From contig CAJIZZ010000004.1 in NCBI GenBank assembly GCA_905181945.1, forward strand, positions 1 through 50,345: DNA of 50,345 bases, written 5' to 3'. Both the position numbers and the translations under genes were made by a program. Positions 37,181 through 46,715 of the stretch are shown here, piece after piece (position 1 is the first letter of the stretch; the number at the start of each line of letters is the position of its first letter). Source of the stretch: an uncultured Porticoccus sp. (lineage in GTDB: Bacteria > Pseudomonadota > Gammaproteobacteria > Pseudomonadales > Porticoccaceae). Below the pieces are notes generated by a model that saw only the letters and a list, made by a program, of their open reading frames with translations, made no database searches and was not told where the DNA came from.

Positions 37181-39361
37181 CTATCTGTCGTAGTATTTTT
37201 CTCCTTTTGTAGCCATTTCGCGCATCCTTAAAGTAGGCTCGTACAGTTTCCCTAAATGTTTAAACCTATCCGCCAATTGACAAAATACATCAAGACCGAT
37301 CTCATCCATCCATCTAAATAAACCACCACGAAAGGCTGGAAATCCAAGACCGTAGATCACAGCCATATCTCCTTCTGATGGCGATCCTACAACACCCTCC
37401 TCCAAGCAAAGAGCAATCTCAACACACATAGGAACCATAAACCGAGTCAAAATAGAGTCATCACTAAATTCAATGGAGTTGACATCAGAACCATTAATAC
37501 AAGTTTTTAGAAGCTCGTAGGTTTTACTATCTGCTATTTTTCTAGGCTTCCCTCGGACATCGTTTTCATACAAATAGTAGCCTTTTCCATTTTTTTGACC
37601 AAGACGATCATTTTCAAACAACAAACGAGTTGGCGATACATCATATATTTCTTTCATTCGGTCTGGGTACCCGTCCAAAATGGACGGAAAACAATGTACA
37701 GCTGTGTCAAGGCCAACAACATCAATTAGGTAGGCTGGGCCCATAGGCCAACCCCAGGACTCTATAGCTTTGTCTATTTGCTGAAAATCAGCACCATCAA
37801 CCAGCATCATATCAAATCCAAAAACAGCAGGAAAAAGCACTCTATTAACCAAAAATCCTGGGCAGTCATTTACCACAATGGGCTTTTTTCCTAATGCAAT
37901 CGTATGAGCCACCGCCAGTCCAATCGTTTCTTCAGAGGTTCTTGTTCCTCGGATAATCTCCACTAAGGGCATAGCATGGACTGGGTTAAAAAAGTGCATT
38001 CCACAAAACTGATCGGGGCGCCTCAGGTGGCTAGCCAAATAATCAATAGAAATTGTCGAAGTATTGGAAACCAATATTGCCTCAGCCGGAATTTTTTCTT
38101 CCATATCAGTTAATACAATAGATTTTATTTTGGCATTTTCAACTACAGCCTCAATAACAATTGAGGTATTTTCGGCACCCTGGTAAGCGAGTGACGGAAT
38201 AATTCTAGAGAGAGCACCACCAGCACTTAATGCAGACATTTGACCCCTATCAACTCTTTTAGCCAGTAATTTATTGGCCTCATTCATACCCAGTGCTAAT
38301 GAGTCACTATCTATATCTTTCATTAAAACAGGGAATCCCTTGAGAGCGTTCTGATAAGCAATTCCTCCACCCATAATACCGGCACCCAAGACTGTGACGT
38401 GCTCAACTAATTTGGAGGCTTTTTTCGCATATTTTTTAGCTACAGAATTAACGTATTGATCACTGGTGAATATGCCTACCAAGGATCGGCACTCTGCCGT
38501 TAAAGATAATTTACTAAAAGCCTGAAATTCTACCTCTAAAGCGGCATCTCGCTTCAATTTTGCTGCCTTAGATAAGACATCCAAGGCTACGATTGGCGCA
38601 GGATAACTGGCTCCAACCTTGGTAAGGATAACAGCACGAGAAGTATTTATAGCCATGGCTAGTTCATTATCATTAAGCTGCAAAGGCATTTTTTTTTGCT
38701 TGCGACGTTTTTTGTAATCAAGGCAGCCGTTTGCTGCAGCAGTCAACATTCTCAAAGCCTCTTCTCTCAACAGTTCAGGCTCAACTATTGCATCTACAGC
38801 GCCGTCTTCTAAAGCTTGCGCTGGTTTCTTGTGGCTACCTAAGGCAATCCACTCTATGGCATTATCAAATCCTATTAATCGAGGCAAGCGGACAGTTCCG
38901 CCCCAGCCTGGAATAATTCCAAGTTTTGTTTCCGGCAAACCTACAGAAGCCCTGCTCGACATCACACGAAAGTCGCAAGCAAGGCATAACTCAAAACCAC
39001 CGCCTAGAGCGAAGCCATTAATTAAAGCGATCGTCGGATATGGTAAAGATTCAATTTTATTAAATGCATTGTTCGCCTTATCAAGAAAGGTTTTCAGATC
39101 TATCATATTACCTTTAAATACAGCGCTAAACTCAGTAATATCAGCCCCTGCAATAAAAACACTCTTGGTGCTAGTAAAAATAAGTCCTTTTGCATCAGGC
39201 TGATCGTTTAGGGCCAATAGCGCATCAAGAAGTTCATCTAACGCTGCTTGATTAAAAATATTCACAGATCTATTTATTGCATCAAAGCTCAATTCTAGAA
39301 AGCCGCTATCAAGCTGCTGTAGTTTTAAAAAATCACCTCGAAAAATATCCTTCTGCAACAT
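37181..39361 (-). CDS. fadB: Fatty acid oxidation complex alpha subunit FadB
   Basis: FadB is the multifunctional beta-oxidation subunit (enoyl-CoA hydratase, isomerase and 3-hydroxyacyl-CoA dehydrogenase). The 726-residue product has an N-terminal crotonase domain (FALGGGFELCLACDFRV with the first catalytic glutamate, GLPETKLGIIPGWGGT with the second). Then comes a Rossmann fold VLGAGIMGGGIAYQNALKG (about 327-345) and the dehydrogenase domain with catalytic histidine in MHFFNPVHAMPLVEI. Size and start match FadB (about 715-729) and not FadJ. Confidence 0.97.
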   Translation of the reverse strand: MLQKDIFRGDFLKLQQLDSGFLELSFDAINRSVNIFNQAALDELLDALLALNDQPDAKGLIFTSTKSVFIAGADITEFSAVFKGNMIDLKTFLDKANNAFNKIESLPYPTIALINGFALGGGFELCLACDFRVMSSRASVGLPETKLGIIPGWGGTVRLPRLIGFDNAIEWIALGSHKKPAQALEDGAVDAIVEPELLREEALRMLTAAANGCLDYKKRRKQKKMPLQLNDNELAMAINTSRAVILTKVGASYPAPIVALDVLSKAAKLKRDAALEVEFQAFSKLSLTAECRSLVGIFTSDQYVNSVAKKYAKKASKLVEHVTVLGAGIMGGGIAYQNALKGFPVLMKDIDSDSLALGMNEANKLLAKRVDRGQMSALSAGGALSRIIPSLAYQGAENTSIVIEAVVENAKIKSIVLTDMEEKIPAEAILVSNTSTISIDYLASHLRRPDQFCGMHFFNPVHAMPLVEIIRGTRTSEETIGLAVAHTIALGKKPIVVNDCPGFLVNRVLFPAVFGFDMMLVDGADFQQIDKAIESWGWPMGPAYLIDVVGLDTAVHCFPSILDGYPDRMKEIYDVSPTRLLFENDRLGQKNGKGYYLYENDVRGKPRKIADSKTYELLKTCINGSDVNSIEFSDDSILTRFMVPMCVEIALCLEEGVVGSPSEGDMAVIYGLGFPAFRGGLFRWMDEIGLDVFCQLADRFKHLGKLYEPTLRMREMATKGEKYYDR

Positions 39362-39388
39362 GAATACCCCTTAGGAATAAAAAGCTAT

Positions 39389-40288
39389 TTAAAAAAATAT
39401 TCCATAAATGATTAACATATAGATAGAATACTGGAGTATATAATATAGACCTCTGTTTAATTTTTTTATCTTTTTCCCAATCAATCTAACCTTAAAGATG
39501 TAAGGGAATAAACGATTAATGCCTCCAATTTTATCGCCATCCATATTTTTAGTGGTTGTGGCTGCCATAAAAATTCGAGAAAAAAGTTCATTTATCCAGT
39601 CAACCAAAAAGAAACTTACTGGTCTTTTGACGTCCAGGAATAATACGATTCTATTGGTATCTGTTTTATTTTCAGCATAATGGATAAAGGTTTCGTCAAA
39701 CATGACTGCCTCTCCGTCTTTCCAATAATATTTCTTACCATCTACAAAAATGAAGCAGTCTTCAGAATTTGGGGTTATCAATCCTAGGTGGTACCTAAAG
39801 GAGCCCGCATAAGGATCACGATGCTTGACCAATCTGGCCCCCGGAGGAAGCATAGCAAACATCGCACCTTTTATACTTGGGATAGAATTAATCAAATCTA
39901 CAGTCTTTGGACAGAGCTTATTCGCTGAATAAAGAGAGGCGCCGTACCATTTTAAATAAAAGCGCTTCCATCCAGTTTTGAAAAATGAATTAAAACCTAA
40001 GTCATCTTTTTCTTTTGAAGACTTTATCTGAGTATCATCATTAAGCCTAACAGCCTCGTCTCTTATGACTTTCCAGTTATCTTTAAGTACTTTTAATTCA
40101 GGAAAATGGCCAACATCAATATATACGGATTTCTTTATCGTAGAAAAACCATAGAACAAACAATTTATCGGCCCAAAGATATTAGAATGATCACTTATTT
40201 TACGGATCAGCTTATTATGCTGAACGTCGCCTCTATTTTGCACATAAAATGCACAAATAATAAAAATAAAAAGTACTGTTAATCCCAT
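39389..40288 (-). CDS. LpxO-type aspartyl/asparaginyl beta-hydroxylase
   Basis: This 299-residue protein belongs to the Fe(II)/2-oxoglutarate-dependent aspartyl/asparaginyl beta-hydroxylase family, and its layout matches LpxO, which 2-hydroxylates a lipid A secondary acyl chain. An N-terminal membrane segment (residues 2-15) anchors it. The jelly-roll core has LPPGARLVKHRDPYAGSFRY with iron ligands H156 and D158, MFDETFIHYAENKTDTNRI with ligand H203 and the 2-oxoglutarate arginine R213, and a C-terminal hydrophobic tail (about 280-299). ATG 40288 was chosen over TTG 40300. It sits 27 bp upstream of fadB on the same strand, between tRNA-His and the fad genes. Its substrate is inferred; other family members modify proteins or lipids. 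Confidence 0.82.
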   Translation of the reverse strand: MGLTVLFIFIICAFYVQNRGDVQHNKLIRKISDHSNIFGPINCLFYGFSTIKKSVYIDVGHFPELKVLKDNWKVIRDEAVRLNDDTQIKSSKEKDDLGFNSFFKTGWKRFYLKWYGASLYSANKLCPKTVDLINSIPSIKGAMFAMLPPGARLVKHRDPYAGSFRYHLGLITPNSEDCFIFVDGKKYYWKDGEAVMFDETFIHYAENKTDTNRIVLFLDVKRPVSFFLVDWINELFSRIFMAATTTKNMDGDKIGGINRLFPYIFKVRLIGKKIKKLNRGLYYILQYSIYMLIIYGIFF

Positions 40289-40524
40289 ATCAAAGTCCAA
40301 AAAAATGACCTAAGGTTCAATTTGAATCAAGACGTATAGTTTTATTTGATACTCTTGCGTTGCCATCATCAAAGTAAAGCATTTTCTTCGTGAAAAAATC
40401 CGCCTGTTGACCCCTCAGCTAAGCGATGGTCTAACAACCAAAACAACAAGAGTAAACATCAATATTAATGTAAAAAGGGTGCAAAAAGAAATTTAGTTGA
40501 AAATATAAGGAGTTTTAAATCAAA

Positions 40525-40601
40525 TGGGGTGGCTGACGGGGCTCGAACCCGCGACCACCGGAATCACAATCCGGGGCTCTACCAACTGAGCTACAGCCAC
40601 C
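40525..40601 (-). tRNA. tRNA-His (anticodon GUG), CCA encoded
   Basis: Minus-strand 77-nt cloverleaf with the extra G-1 paired to C73 that identifies tRNA-His. Anticodon loop ATTGTGA gives GUG, the T-loop is GTTCGAGCC, and the acceptor is GTGGCTG/CAGCCAC. It is the third gene of the Pro-Arg-His cluster in transcription order. Confidence 0.96.
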
Positions 40602-40625
40602 ACTGCTTGAATTGCTCGTGCTGGA

Positions 40626-40702
40626 TGGCGCGCCCTGCAGGATTCGAACCTGCGACCTACGGCTTAGAAGGCCGTTGCTCTATCCAGCTGAGCTAAGGGC
40701 GC
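40626..40702 (-). tRNA. tRNA-Arg (anticodon UCU), CCA encoded
   Basis: Minus-strand 77-nt cloverleaf: acceptor GCGCCCT/AGGGCGC, anticodon stem ACGGC/GCCGT around CTTCTAA giving UCU, T-loop GGTTCGAATCC, discriminator G, CCA. It reads AGA codons and lies 24 bp upstream of tRNA-His. Confidence 0.96.
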
Positions 40703-40723
40703 TCAACAACTTATCCAAAATAA

Positions 40724-40800
40724 TGGTCGGGGATGAGGGATTCGAACCCCCGACATCCTGCTCCCAAAGCAGGCGCGCTACCAGACTGCGCTAATCCCCG
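40724..40800 (-). tRNA. tRNA-Pro (anticodon UGG), CCA encoded
   Basis: Minus-strand 77-nt cloverleaf: acceptor CGGGGAT/ATCCCCG, anticodon stem CCTGC/GCAGG around TTTGGGA giving UGG, T-loop GGTTCGAATCC, discriminator A, CCA. First gene of the tRNA cluster and nearest the promoter at 40834-40862. Confidence 0.96.
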
Positions 40801-40833
40801 TCGTCACTTTTACCCTCGAATCGAGAGGTAGGC

Positions 40834-40862
40834 ATGATACTGACGACAGACGATCTAGTCAA
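40834..40862 (-). promoter_or_regulatory. Sigma70 promoter of the tRNA-Pro/Arg/His operon
   Basis: On the minus strand, TTGACT (-35, 40857-40862), a 17-bp spacer and TATCAT (-10, 40834-40839) form a near-consensus sigma70 promoter ending 33 bp upstream of tRNA-Pro. The bases after the -10 are GCCTACC, a C-rich discriminator of the sort found in stringently controlled stable-RNA promoters. Confidence 0.75.
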
Positions 40863-40963
40863 TTAAAAGCAATAGGTATTCTCTTCACAGAGACCGCTTG
40901 AAATGAGAAGATGGTTGCCTATCAAGACCTGTTCGTTCTTTTGATTTAGGAGTCTTTAATTTT

Positions 40964-41815
40964 ATGAAAACCCAAATACTTGATGGGAAAGCTATCGCTT
41001 TAAAAACTGAAGCAGAGCTACATGAGAGGGTTGCTCGCATCAAAGATGCAGGTAATGGTAGGACGCCCATGCTTGCAACTGTTCTTGTAGGTAGCGACCC
41101 TGCTTCTGCCACGTATGTTCGCATGAAGCAAAATGCATGCAAACGAGTGGGCATGGATTCCATCGCGGTAGAATTGCCTGAAACTACAACTACAGAAGAA
41201 CTCTTAACTAAGATCAAAGAATTAAATGCTAACTCTCTATGCCAAGGAATCCTTCTTCAGCATCCCGTGCCTCCTCAAATTGAGGAAAGAGTTTGCTTTG
41301 ATAGCATTGCATTGAATAAAGACGTTGATGGAGTCACCTGTCTCGGCTTCGGGCGCATGGCAATGGGCGAAGAGGCTTATGGGTCAGCTACCCCTCAAGG
41401 TATAATGCGCCTTTTAAGCGCCTACAAGATTCCTGTTGAAGGAAAGCATGCTGTTATCGTTGGTCGTAGCCCTATTCTTGGTAAACCAATGGCAATGATG
41501 ATGCTTAATCAAAACGCCACTATCACCGTCTGTCATTCGCGCACCAAAAATTTGCCTGATATTATTAAAAATGCTGATATTGTTGTCGGTGCCGTAGGGA
41601 GGCCTGAATTCATAAAGGCAAGCTGGATTAAAGATGGCGCAGTAGTTATCGATGCCGGCTACCACCCAGGCGGCATTGGTGATATCGAGCTCACTCCACT
41701 TTATGATCGTGTCTCTGCAATAACTCCAGTACCTGGTGGGGTGGGGCCAATGACAATTAACACGCTTATTTTTCAAGCTGTAGATGCCGCGGAAAAAAAT
41801 AGTGTAAAAATTTAA
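40964..41815 (+). CDS. folD: Bifunctional methylenetetrahydrofolate dehydrogenase/cyclohydrolase FolD
   Basis: FolD interconverts 5,10-methylene-, methenyl- and 10-formyl-tetrahydrofolate, supplying one-carbon units. The 283-residue product has the substrate-site motif [18 protein letters not shown] with the catalytic lysine (about K55), [25 protein letters not shown], the NADP-binding [17 protein letters not shown] and the C-terminal [15 protein letters not shown]. The start at 40964 has AGGAGT upstream. It is divergent from the tRNA operon and next to cysS, as in Pseudomonas. Confidence 0.98.
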   Translation: MKTQILDGKAIALKTEAELHERVARIKDAGNGRTPMLATVLVGSDPASATYVRMKQNACKRVGMDSIAVELPETTTTEELLTKIKELNANSLCQGILLQHPVPPQIEERVCFDSIALNKDVDGVTCLGFGRMAMGEEAYGSATPQGIMRLLSAYKIPVEGKHAVIVGRSPILGKPMAMMMLNQNATITVCHSRTKNLPDIIKNADIVVGAVGRPEFIKASWIKDGAVVIDAGYHPGGIGDIELTPLYDRVSAITPVPGGVGPMTINTLIFQAVDAAEKNSVKI

Positions 41816-41858
41816 GATTGACGGAAGATACGTATATTTTGCGCTACTAAAAGATTAC

Positions 41859-43268
41859 CTATCCTCTTCTCCAAGAGGTGCCCTCACGAGAGTCTTCTAG
41901 CACAATACCTTGAGCAAGCAACTTCTCTCTTATGCGGTCAGCATCTAAAAAATCATGATTTTTCTTTGCCGTTATTCTTTCCGAAATCAGGGCCTCTATC
42001 TCGCTAGAGCTAATACTGTCAAGCGCATCCACAATAGTTCCACCTTGCATAAATACTTCTGGATTAGAATCTAAAATTCCAAATATATCTCCAAGAGTCT
42101 TCAGCTCGCCCACTAGTAAGCACGCCTCAGCTTTATCTGTTACAGCGAGAGTATTAATCTGACGAATCATGTCGTACATGACAGCCAAAGCCTCCCGTGT
42201 ATTAAAGTCATCATTCATAGCTAAGATAAAGCACTTATAATATTTTCGGTTTTTGAGGTCGTTGAGCGGCAAGGACTGGACATCAGGAAACTGTCTAAGA
42301 GTCATATAGAATCTTTCTAATCCTGTTTTCGCTTCGATTAGGCTCTTTTCAGAATAATTTATAGGGCTACGATAATGGCTAGAAAGCAGAAAATAACGAA
42401 TTATTTCTGGGTGATATTTTTTCAGCACCTCCTTAATAGTAAAAAAGTTTCCAAGCGATTTGGACATTTTTTCATCATCAACCCTTACAGCACCAGCATG
42501 CATCCAATAGTTTACGTATTTTTCTCCAGTTGCAGCTTCACTTTGAGCTATTTCATTCTCATGATGAGGAAACGGCAAATCTGGCCCTCCCCCATGAATA
42601 TCAAAAGTAGCTCCAAGGCAACAAGTTGACATAGCAGAGCACTCAATGTGCCATCCAGGTCTTCCTGAGCCCCAAGGAGAATTCCAGCTAACCTCTTCAG
42701 TCTTTGCGCTTTTCCATAAAGCAAAATCACGCTGATCTTCCTTGCTTAAATTCATATCAATGCGTGCATCTATCAGCAAGTCTTCAGGGTTGCGCTTACT
42801 TAATTTACCGTAGTCAGAAAAACTGCTTACCCGATAATAAACATCGCCGTTTTCTGCAGCATAGGCATGATTTTTATCAATCAACACCCCAACCATAGCA
42901 ATAATTTCATCAATATACGCGGTAGCCCTTGGCTCCATGTCTGGGGGCAAAATTCCCAATAATCTTTCATCTTCATGCATAGCGTCTATCATACGCTCAG
43001 TCAGAACTGAGTAGAGCTCAGCATTTTCATCTGCCCTATTTAAAATCTTATCGTCAATATCCGTGATATTCCGAACATAATTGAGATTCCAGCCCTGTGA
43101 CCGTAAATACCTAGCAATTACATCAAATGCTACCAGTACCCTTGCATGTCCAATATGACACAAGTCATAAACGGTTACCCCGCAGACATACATATTGATA
43201 TTGCCCTGAATTATCGGTCTGAAAACTTCTTTCTGGCGAGTCAAGGTGTTGTATATATGTAGCGTCAT
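41859..43268 (-). CDS. cysS: Cysteinyl-tRNA synthetase CysS
   Basis: CysS charges tRNA-Cys. The 469-residue class I synthetase has the HIGH motif in CHIGHARVLVAFD (about residues 36-48), a zinc site (C28 in MYCGV-like MYVCGVTVYD, then GWHIECSAM and HHENEIAQSEA), and the KMSKS motif in DDEKMSKSLGNFF (about 270). Length matches E. coli (461). It is downstream of glnS on the same strand, 56 bp apart. Confidence 0.98.
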   Translation of the reverse strand: MTLHIYNTLTRQKEVFRPIIQGNINMYVCGVTVYDLCHIGHARVLVAFDVIARYLRSQGWNLNYVRNITDIDDKILNRADENAELYSVLTERMIDAMHEDERLLGILPPDMEPRATAYIDEIIAMVGVLIDKNHAYAAENGDVYYRVSSFSDYGKLSKRNPEDLLIDARIDMNLSKEDQRDFALWKSAKTEEVSWNSPWGSGRPGWHIECSAMSTCCLGATFDIHGGGPDLPFPHHENEIAQSEAATGEKYVNYWMHAGAVRVDDEKMSKSLGNFFTIKEVLKKYHPEIIRYFLLSSHYRSPINYSEKSLIEAKTGLERFYMTLRQFPDVQSLPLNDLKNRKYYKCFILAMNDDFNTREALAVMYDMIRQINTLAVTDKAEACLLVGELKTLGDIFGILDSNPEVFMQGGTIVDALDSISSSEIEALISERITAKKNHDFLDADRIREKLLAQGIVLEDSREGTSWRRG

Positions 43269-43324
43269 AATTTGATCAATTTAATGCCTAAAAAAAGAAA
43301 ATAATTTTGTGAAATACTCTAATG

Positions 43325-44995
43325 TTAAGACAAAATATCCGTCCAACTAGATCGAAGCGCGATGGTCTGGTTAAATACAATTTTTTTCGAATCTCCGCTA
43401 TGACTATCTTTACAGAAGTAGCCTTCCCTCTCAAACTGATAGGGTACACCTATCTCAACATCGGCTAAACTGCGTTCCGCCTTGCAGTTAGTCAGTATCT
43501 TCAGTGATTCTTTCTCGATCATCTCAAGAAAATCCTTATCACCTGAATCAGGCAAGGGATCGCTAAACAAACGATCATATAGGTAAACATCGCAATCAAC
43601 ACAATTTGTAGCGGACACCCAGTGAACCACCCCTTTAGGTTTAATACCATCAATAGGATCTTTTCCTAGCGTCTCAGAGACCAAAGTCGCATTGACTTGA
43701 ATAACATCTCCTGTCTCATTTTTTAAGTAGTCGTCGGCCTCAATTACATAGCAATGACGCAATCTAACGCGCCTACCGGGAGAAAGTTTTTTATTAAGTT
43801 TTTTGCTGTATTCTTCCTTAAAGTCATTTGCATCAATGTAAATTTCTCGGGTAAAAGGAAGATTGCGATCGCCTAACTGCAACTCATGGTGACAAGGGGC
43901 CGGTAGTTGCTCTAAATGCCCCTCGGGGAGATTAGTAATGACTACTTTTAAAGGATGCAGAACTGCCATGGCACGAGGAGCATTCTTATTTAACTCATCA
44001 CGAATAAAAAATTCAAACTGAGAGAGATCTACTAACCCGTCAGTTTTTGCTACTGCAAGACTATCGCAAAAATTACGAACGGCCACTGCTGGTACGCCAC
44101 GACGACGCAACCCTGAAATTGTTGGTAAACGAGGATCGTCCCAGCCATCCACATAGTTCCCATCTACTAGCTGCTTAAGTTTTCTTTTGCTGGTCACACT
44201 GTAATTAAGATTCAATCTTCCAAATTCAAATTGACGCGGCTTAGAAGGCACAGGGAGGCTATTAATAAACCAATCATAAAGAGGCCTATTAGATGTAAAC
44301 TCTAATGTACATACTGAATGACTAATACCTTCAATGGCATCTTCCAGGCAATGCGCAAAATCATATGCTGGATAAATATTCCATTTATCACCTGCGCGAT
44401 GGTGCGGCATTTTCTTAATCCGATACATGACCGGATCACGGAGACTGATATTTGGTGAGGCCATATCAATCTTTGCCCTCAATGTCATGGATCCTTCTGC
44501 AACATCCCCATCTTTCATTTTTTCAAGAAGCTCTAAACTTTCTTCAACGGAACTTTCTCGAAATGGGCTATTTGTTCCCGGGGCAGTCAGAGTACCTCGA
44601 TTTTTTCGCATTTCTTCGCTGCTTAATTGACAAACATAGGCTTTCTTTTCACAAACTAGATGTTGAGCCCAAGCATAAAATTGATCGAAGTAATCAGAAG
44701 CATAACGAACCTCTCCATGCCATTGAAATCCGAGCCATTGAACATCCTTAATAATAGCTTGAACGTATTCTTCGCTTTCTTTCTCTGGATTTGTATCATC
44801 AAACCGAAGATGGCAATTGCCACCAAACTGTTGCGCTAGACCAAAATTCAAACAAATAGACTTGGCGTGACCAATATGAAGATACCCATTAGGCTCTGGG
44901 GGAAACCTGGTGACAATCTTAGTGATAGCGCCCGTTCCTAGGTCGCCACTTATTGCCTGCTGAATAAAATTGAGTGGTTTATTATCGTCTGCCAT
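43325..44995 (-). CDS. glnS: Glutaminyl-tRNA synthetase GlnS
   Basis: GlnS charges tRNA-Gln directly. From ATG 44995 the product has 556 residues, matching E. coli (554). The class I motif HIGH is in PPEPNGYLHIGHAKSICLN, followed by LRFDDTNPEKE and the KMSKS variant in NYSVTSKRKLKQLV. The C-terminal beta-barrel anticodon-binding domain starts near residue 340 (PLKVVITNLPEG). Frames extend upstream to 45052, but those residues are hydrophobic and not family-like. It is divergent from the transporter at 45148. Confidence 0.97.
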   Translation of the reverse strand: MADDNKPLNFIQQAISGDLGTGAITKIVTRFPPEPNGYLHIGHAKSICLNFGLAQQFGGNCHLRFDDTNPEKESEEYVQAIIKDVQWLGFQWHGEVRYASDYFDQFYAWAQHLVCEKKAYVCQLSSEEMRKNRGTLTAPGTNSPFRESSVEESLELLEKMKDGDVAEGSMTLRAKIDMASPNISLRDPVMYRIKKMPHHRAGDKWNIYPAYDFAHCLEDAIEGISHSVCTLEFTSNRPLYDWFINSLPVPSKPRQFEFGRLNLNYSVTSKRKLKQLVDGNYVDGWDDPRLPTISGLRRRGVPAVAVRNFCDSLAVAKTDGLVDLSQFEFFIRDELNKNAPRAMAVLHPLKVVITNLPEGHLEQLPAPCHHELQLGDRNLPFTREIYIDANDFKEEYSKKLNKKLSPGRRVRLRHCYVIEADDYLKNETGDVIQVNATLVSETLGKDPIDGIKPKGVVHWVSATNCVDCDVYLYDRLFSDPLPDSGDKDFLEMIEKESLKILTNCKAERSLADVEIGVPYQFEREGYFCKDSHSGDSKKIVFNQTIALRSSWTDILS

Positions 44996-45147
44996 ACTGA
45001 CGGCCCCAGTGAGGCTCTTCTCCATAATTAAGAGTAGGGTTAAAAAGAGCAACCATTATAGCCTCCAGAGTCTTGCGTATAAACCATTGACGTTAGAGTT
45101 TTGTAAGTTTCCATCCATCTAAAATTTTCAGAATAAGAAAACGGGCT

Positions 45148-46023
45148 ATGATTAAATCAAATACACGCGCTATTCTCTATCTGCAGCTATGTCTTGTGTC
45201 TTTTTTGCTGGGAGACACCTTATTAAAAATGTTATTTAACAGTATTCCTACAGGTCAGTTAGTGTGGTTCAGAACACTAGCATCTATCCTAGCGCTACTA
45301 ATCTTTATAGTCAGCACCGGGCGAATGCACTTACTCAGAACCTCTAACCCAGCCCAGCACGTATTCAGAAGTCTTTTTTTTGGATTAATTAGTGTTGGCT
45401 ATTACCTATCAGTTAAATATTTCCCCCTTAGTGCCGTTGCGGCAGCTCTAGCAGGGGCGCCTATTTTAATTGCCGCTATATCACCATTTATTCTTGGAGA
45501 AAAAGCAAACAAAATACAATGGATAGCGACGATTTCCGGCTTTATTGGCGTTTGCTTTGTTCTTAGATTAGATGCTGAAGGCTTCAGCTGGGTTTACATA
45601 TCACTACTTAGTCTTCCTTTTTCATACGCAGTGCTCATTCTGTGGGGTCGAAAATTATCGAAAACTGATTCAGATTGGGCCATTAATTTCTACCAATTTA
45701 TACCTCTATTAATTGCTGCTAGTTTTTGGGAACAAGACCAATGGATCCCTATAAGTTCATTGCAATTAGCCGGCATGCTAGTATCTGGAACAGCTGGAGC
45801 CATTGGCTTCATGCTCTTAATAGCTGCATTTAGAATCGCCAAACCAGTCGTCATCGCTCCTTTTGAATACAGCTATATCTTGATGGCTTTAGCGGTAGAT
45901 GTTTTATTTTGGCATCTAATCCCTGACACGCTTATATGTATTGGAATTACTTTGATTGTGCTTTGCGGTATAATACAAGGCTGGCAATCCAACATAGACA
46001 ATACGGACAATACGGACAGTTAA
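45148..46023 (+). CDS. EamA-family (DMT) transporter
   Basis: The 291-residue product has ten predicted transmembrane helices in two EamA repeats (about residues 10-140 and 150-285), the drug/metabolite transporter layout. Family-like features are LLGDTLLKMLFNSIPTGQLV with WFRTL in helix 2, AALAGAPILIAAISPFILGE in helix 4 and APFEYSYILMALAVDVLFW in helix 9. The substrate cannot be inferred. It has the glnS-ppiB gap to itself, a position where Pseudomonas has no gene as I recall. The end encodes NIDNTDNTDS through a short 9-bp tandem repeat. Confidence 0.88.
   Translation: MIKSNTRAILYLQLCLVSFLLGDTLLKMLFNSIPTGQLVWFRTLASILALLIFIVSTGRMHLLRTSNPAQHVFRSLFFGLISVGYYLSVKYFPLSAVAAALAGAPILIAAISPFILGEKANKIQWIATISGFIGVCFVLRLDAEGFSWVYISLLSLPFSYAVLILWGRKLSKTDSDWAINFYQFIPLLIAASFWEQDQWIPISSLQLAGMLVSGTAGAIGFMLLIAAFRIAKPVVIAPFEYSYILMALAVDVLFWHLIPDTLICIGITLIVLCGIIQGWQSNIDNTDNTDS
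45999..46017 (+). repeat. Two tandem copies of a 9-bp unit at the EamA gene's 3' end
   Basis: The unit ACAATACGG appears twice in a row (in frame, encoding Asp-Asn-Thr), followed by a partial third ACAGT before the stop. Gain or loss of a unit would keep the frame. Confidence 0.6.
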
Positions 46024-46129
46024 AAATTCTAAACAGGATAAGTTTTTATAGGTCATAGAAGGTTTAATTCTATAAAAAAAAATGTAGAATGCCGCCCTAA
46101 AAATTATTTAACACAGGATTACTTACCAT

Positions 46130-46639
46130 ATGATTACCCTCCACACCAACTTTGGCGACATAACCATTGAACTGAACTTTGATAAAGCCCCGCTATCCGC
46201 AGCAAATTTTCTCCAATACTGTCGAGATGATTTTTATACCAACACTATCTTCCATCGTGTAATCGATGGCTTTATGGTCCAAGGTGGTGGCTTTAATGAA
46301 GAAATGAAACAAAAAGAAGGCCGAGACCCTATTCAAAACGAAGCGGACAATGGTCTCGTGAATGATATTGGAACTTTAGCGATGGCAAGAACCAATGATC
46401 CACATTCTGCAAGCTCTCAATTCTTCATTAATGTTGGCAGCAACGGTTTCTTAAACCACTCAGGGAAAAATTCCCAAGGTTGGGGTTATGCTGTATTTGG
46501 AAAAGTGACTGACGGTATGGATGTTGTGAACAAAATAAAATCTGTACCGACTGGCAATAAAGGGCCTCACGGGGATGTTCCTGTTGATACCGTATCCATA
46601 GAAAAAATTACCATAAGTGATGTCTACAGCGGCAAATAA
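46130..46639 (+). CDS. ppiB: Cytoplasmic peptidyl-prolyl cis-trans isomerase B
   Basis: This 169-residue cyclophilin has no signal peptide and so acts in the cytoplasm, in contrast to the gene at 4681. Conserved elements are [40 protein letters not shown] with the catalytic arginine, [20 protein letters not shown] and [17 protein letters not shown]. Length matches E. coli PpiB (164). lpxH follows 76 bp downstream; ppiB-lpxH next to glnS is the Pseudomonas order. Confidence 0.97.
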   Translation: MITLHTNFGDITIELNFDKAPLSAANFLQYCRDDFYTNTIFHRVIDGFMVQGGGFNEEMKQKEGRDPIQNEADNGLVNDIGTLAMARTNDPHSASSQFFINVGSNGFLNHSGKNSQGWGYAVFGKVTDGMDVVNKIKSVPTGNKGPHGDVPVDTVSIEKITISDVYSGK

Positions 46640-46650
46640 CCAACTATGTA

Positions 46651-46682
46651 AGACTGCCAGAGGCAATAATCTTTGGCAGTCT
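46651..46682 (+). terminator. Stem-loop after ppiB, possible terminator
   Basis: AGACTGCCA and TGGCAGTCT form a 9-bp stem around a 14-nt loop, 12 bp after the ppiB stop. No proper T run follows, so it may be an mRNA-stabilising hairpin or a weak attenuator upstream of lpxH. Confidence 0.5.
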
Positions 46683-46715
46683 ACTTAACTAACCATATTC
46701 AGATAATTAGGTTAA

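Noticed and set aside
40612-40794. Plus-strand frame encoding a CRIRTCDLRLRRPLLYPAEL-type peptide
   Set aside because: It runs antisense through tRNA-Arg and tRNA-Pro; the peptide is the usual artefact of translating tRNA genes.
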